Shown: piece after piece, positions 6,527 to 8,136 of the stretch | How positions within the stretch are numbered: position 1 is the stretch's first letter | Layout of the letters: each line of letters opens with the position of its first letter | Source: Thioalkalivibrio nitratireducens | GTDB taxonomy: Bacteria > Pseudomonadota > Gammaproteobacteria > Ectothiorhodospirales > Ectothiorhodospiraceae | Assembly: GCA_011390385.1 (NCBI GenBank) | Contig: JAABSN010000153.1 | Span: forward strand, 1-8,136 | Direction: 5' to 3' | DNA: 8,136 nt | Translations under genes and position numbers: made by a program | Notes under the pieces: model-generated | Seen by the model: the letters and a program-made list of their open reading frames with translations, nothing else | Databases searched by the model: none | Told to the model about the DNA's origin: nothing

Positions 6527-6651
6527 GGTCCGTGGGCCGCGGGTTCTGATCCGACCGCAGTTTAACGGCACGATGCATGACACGGCCAGCGACTGCGGCC
6601 CGAAGGCCTGAACGAGGCGCCCCGGGCGCCTCCCCGCCCACGACGAAATCC

Positions 6652-6683
6652 GTAGGGTGCCAATGAGCGCAGCGAATTGCACC
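6652..6683 (+). repeat. REP-like palindromic element, subtype B, copy 2
   Basis: It has a GTAG head at 6652-6655, outer stem GGTGC/GCACC (6656-6660 with 6679-6683), a C-T mismatch or bulged C, then AAT/ATT, the tandem G-A/A-G mismatch, GC/GC and a GCA loop. It matches copy 1 over 6651-6691 with two substitutions. Here it points away from the channel gene and stands tail-to-tail with the subtype A element at 6725-6757, 41 bases between them. Confidence 0.7.
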
Positions 6684-6724
6684 GTTCGAGGACCGGGAAC
6701 TTGGATCCGGGGCGGCGTCACCCC

Positions 6725-6757
6725 GGTGCGGTTCGGCTGCGCCTCACGGCACCCTCC
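6725..6757 (-). repeat. REP-like palindromic element, subtype A, copy 2
   Basis: It is identical to copy 1 over the 33 bases 6723-6755, but the head reads GGAG (6757 down to 6754) instead of GTAG because of one substitution (C6756 where copy 1 has A3290). The fold is unchanged: GGTGC/GCACC, C-C mismatch, GT/AC, tandem G-A/A-G, GGC/GCC, GCA loop. The altered head may make this copy a poor RAYT substrate, which is inference. Confidence 0.68.
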
Positions 6758-6775
6758 GGGATAAACTTTGCTGCG

Positions 6776-6798
6776 AAGAACGGCAGTGGGCCATGCCG
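6776..6798 (-). terminator. Weak candidate terminator after mtgA
   Basis: On the minus strand, 13 bases past the mtgA stop, CGGCA pairs with TGCCG (6798-6794 with 6785-6781) around an eight-base loop, and the stem is followed directly by TTCTT (6780-6776). The stem is short and the T run brief, so termination would be leaky. The ATCCCGGGAT palindrome at 6800-6809 just before it may contribute. Confidence 0.3.
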
Positions 6799-6810
6799 CA
6801 TCCCGGGATC

Positions 6811-7635
6811 TCAGGGGAACGCGTCAGCGATCAGGTCCCTGCCAGCCCGTCGTGCCTCCGGGCCTGATCCGGAATTCATCGGGTTTCCAAGGGGACTGGA
6901 CAGAACCGGATCCAGCCACGCGGGACCGAGTTGGTGCATCTGCCGCTCGATCCACGCGGCACGATCGCGTACCGTCGCGTCGGGGCGGGTCGGCGAATAC
7001 GCCTTGGGATTCGGAAGTACCGCCGCAAGCATCGCTGCCTGTTCGCGGTTCAGCCGGCTGGCGGGAATGCCAAAGTGGTAACGCGCGGCGGATTCGATGC
7101 CGAATACCTCGGGACCCCACTCCGCGAGATTCAGGTAGACCTCGAGGATCCGGGCCTTTGGCCACAAGGTCTCGATGGCTACCGTGAAACCTGCTTCCAG
7201 CACTTTGCGTGTGAGACTCCGGCCGTGCCACAGGAACAGGTTCTTGGCCGTCTGCTGACTGATGGTGCTCGCACCGCGCAGGCGCTGTCCCCGCCAGTAG
7301 CCGCCAATCGCGCTGCGGATGGACTGCCAGTCGAAGCCGTGGTGCAACGGGAAGCGCTGGTCCTCGGCGGCAATCACGGCAAGCGGAACGTGTGCGGGCA
7401 GTGCCGTCAGCGGTTGCCAGTGCCTGCGCAGGGGTGGCGCGATCGGCCCCGCCGCCTCGCTGAACATGTACATGGAATACGGCGGGTTCACCCAGCGCAG
7501 GAGCATGGTCAGGAGCAGTGCCGACGCGACCAGCAGCGCCAGCGAGAACATCGCCACGCGCAGAACCCGGCGGACAAGAGCCCGGCGCCATCGATCTCGC
7601 CCGGGAGCGCGTTTCGGGGTGGAGGGTCGCTTCAT
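6811..7635 (-). CDS. mtgA: Monofunctional biosynthetic peptidoglycan transglycosylase
   Basis: MtgA polymerises lipid II into glycan strands on the periplasmic face of the inner membrane; it is a GT51 enzyme without a transpeptidase domain. The 274-residue product has a basic N-terminus (1-26), one membrane anchor (about 27-46) and the full GT51 signature. Motif 1 is [15 protein letters not shown] (89-103; first catalytic Glu91). Motif 2 is [17 protein letters not shown] (120-136). Motif 3 is RKVLE (143-147; second catalytic Glu147). Motif 4 is [15 protein letters not shown] (160-174), then [11 protein letters not shown] (178-188). The C-terminal part [21 protein letters not shown] also matches. 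It is about 30 residues longer than E. coli MtgA, with the extra length at both termini. The ATG at 7635 leaves a plausible cytoplasmic tail before the anchor. It is divergent from ubiG. All catalytic motifs are intact. Confidence 0.95.
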   Translation of the reverse strand: MKRPSTPKRAPGRDRWRRALVRRVLRVAMFSLALLVASALLLTMLLRWVNPPYSMYMFSEAAGPIAPPLRRHWQPLTALPAHVPLAVIAAEDQRFPLHHGFDWQSIRSAIGGYWRGQRLRGASTISQQTAKNLFLWHGRSLTRKVLEAGFTVAIETLWPKARILEVYLNLAEWGPEVFGIESAARYHFGIPASRLNREQAAMLAAVLPNPKAYSPTRPDATVRDRAAWIERQMHQLGPAWLDPVLSSPLGNPMNSGSGPEARRAGRDLIADAFP

Positions 7636-7843
7636 GCGGCTATTCTGCCAGACTGCGCCCGGTTGCCCTCGGGCTGTCCATTACGCTGTTCAGATCGGCC
7701 CGACGTCGAACCACTCGCGATACCGGGTGGCCCGATTCCCGCCTCCAACCGAAGCTTCGGATCGACACCGGGCTGAACTAACGCTCGCGGAATCGGCCGA
7801 ATTGGGGATATGCGCAAGGTCCTTCGGCCGGATGAGGTGGTTC
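7636..7843. promoter_or_regulatory. Divergent mtgA-ubiG intergenic region with a 12-base palindrome
   Basis: This 208-base gap must hold promoters for both divergent genes. The notable element is the perfect palindrome CCGAAGCTTCGG at 7749-7760, a possible site for a dimeric regulator. An eight-base palindrome TCGGCCGA lies at 7793-7800, and GCCCTCGGGC at 7665-7674 can form a short hairpin in the mtgA leader. I cannot identify convincing -35/-10 pairs on either strand, and no coding frame here is credible. Confidence 0.35.
7834..7839 (+). promoter_or_regulatory. ubiG ribosome-binding site
   Basis: GAGGTG is a six-base match to the anti-Shine-Dalgarno sequence, four bases before the ATG at 7844. 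It decides between two in-frame starts: the other ATG, at 7832, overlaps this site and has no good ribosome-binding site upstream. Confidence 0.6.
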
Positions 7844-8136
7844 ATGTCGGAAGCGGAATCGATCAAGGCGGCCAGCATCGACCCCGAGGAGGTGGCGCGT
7901 TATCAACGTCTGGCCGCGACCTGGTGGGATGAGAAAGGCCCGTTCTGGCCTCTGCACGTCCTGAACCGGGTCCGGACGGACTGGATTGTCGAGCATCTGG
8001 CGCGCGAGTCGGGCCGGGACTCCGAAACCACCGTGCCTCTGTCCGGACTCCGGATGCTCGATGTCGGTTGCGGCGGAGGAATCCTTTCGGAAAGCATGGC
8101 ACGGCATGGGGCCGAAGTTCTCGGAATCGACGTGAC
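7844..8136 (+). CDS. ubiG: Ubiquinone biosynthesis O-methyltransferase UbiG, 5' part
   Basis: The frame is open to the window edge, so only the first 97 codons are seen. UbiG performs both SAM-dependent O-methylations of the ubiquinone ring and associates peripherally with the inner membrane. The visible part has the family N-terminus: IDPEEVARYQRLAATWWDEKGPFWPLHVLNRVRTDWI (12-48, shown here by its key W27, W28, D29, P36, L37, H38, N41). Next comes the SAM-binding motif I, LDVGCGGGILSESMA (72-86), then GAEVLGIDV at the edge, where the acidic Asp of motif II is reached. The insertion between these parts (ARESGRDSETTVPLSG, 53-68) is ordinary for the family. The start at 7844 is set by the GAGGTG site just upstream. 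It is divergent from mtgA. Confidence 0.93.
   Translation, partial: MSEAESIKAASIDPEEVARYQRLAATWWDEKGPFWPLHVLNRVRTDWIVEHLARESGRDSETTVPLSGLRMLDVGCGGGILSESMARHGAEVLGIDV

Larger units (their letters stand above)
6527..6810. other. Intergenic region between mtgA and the channel gene
   Basis: These 284 bases lie between two genes on the minus strand. They hold two REP-like elements (6652-6683 and 6725-6757), a perfect ten-base palindrome ATCCCGGGAT at 6800-6809 directly after the mtgA stop, and a small hairpin at 6781-6798. The 125 bases nearest the channel gene (6527-6651) presumably hold its promoter, but I see no clear -35/-10 pair or strong ribosome-binding site there. No credible protein-coding frame is present. 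Confidence 0.6.

Noticed and set aside
4784..6565. A 593-codon frame on the plus strand opposite the channel gene
   Set aside because: It is the high-GC antisense shadow of a clear MscS-family gene. Its composition (rich in Gln, His, Arg, Asp) fits no family and it lacks a convincing ribosome-binding site.
4707..6641. A 644-codon minus-strand frame inside the channel gene
   Set aside because: It is out of frame with the real gene, with an Arg/Gly/Pro-rich translation typical of a shifted reading of GC-rich coding DNA.
6824..7776. Frames of 255 and 281 codons overlapping mtgA
   Set aside because: mtgA has every GT51 motif in its own frame; these overlaps are shadows.

Overview
The window looks like chromosomal DNA of a GC-rich, ubiquinone-making gammaproteobacterium. 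The evidence is a complete minC-minD-minE operon of gammaproteobacterial type, the start of ubiG, an mtgA gene, and REP-like palindromes in the intergenic gaps. A Chromatiales-type lineage is plausible, but the sequence alone does not settle genus or family. There are no rRNA, tRNA, CRISPR, insertion-sequence or phage genes, and no gene-free stretch longer than 300 bases.

Layout, left to right. (1) Bases 3-281 (+): the last 92 codons of a cyclopropane-fatty-acyl-phospholipid-synthase-like methyltransferase. (2) Bases 364-1128 (+): a complete DUF1295 / steroid-5-alpha-reductase-like membrane protein. An 82-base spacer separates them and carries a 29-codon ORF that overlaps both neighbours by ATGA. 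(3) Bases 1289-3201 (+): minC, minD, minE. (4) Bases 3202-3413: convergent intergenic region with nested palindromes and a head-to-head pair of REP-like elements. (5) Bases 3414-4103 (-): a membrane zinc metallopeptidase of the YugP / Zn_peptidase_2 type. (6) Bases 4172-6526 (-): a large multi-pass MscS-family channel resembling YbiO. (7) Bases 6527-6810: intergenic region with a second REP pair in the opposite, tail-to-tail, arrangement. (8) Bases 6811-7635 (-): mtgA. (9) Bases 7636-7843: divergent intergenic region with a perfect 12-base palindrome. (10) Base 7844 to the window end (+): the first 97 codons of ubiG.

Functional themes are the cell envelope and division. MinCDE places the division septum, MtgA polymerises glycan strands, the MscS-type channel relieves hypo-osmotic tension, and the first two genes probably modify membrane fatty acids. 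mtgA, the channel gene and the zinc peptidase lie in the same direction, but the 284-base REP-bearing gap and a weak candidate terminator after mtgA argue against one tight operon.

The most interesting signal is the repeat family. Four elements of two subtypes share a GTAG head (GGAG in one copy), a GGTG/CACC outer stem, a tandem G-A/A-G mismatch and a GCA loop. They form one head-to-head and one tail-to-tail pair at two unrelated loci. This matches the architecture of REP/BIME elements mobilised by RAYT (TnpA-REP) transposases, and predicts a cognate RAYT gene elsewhere in the genome. No clearly new multi-gene system is present.
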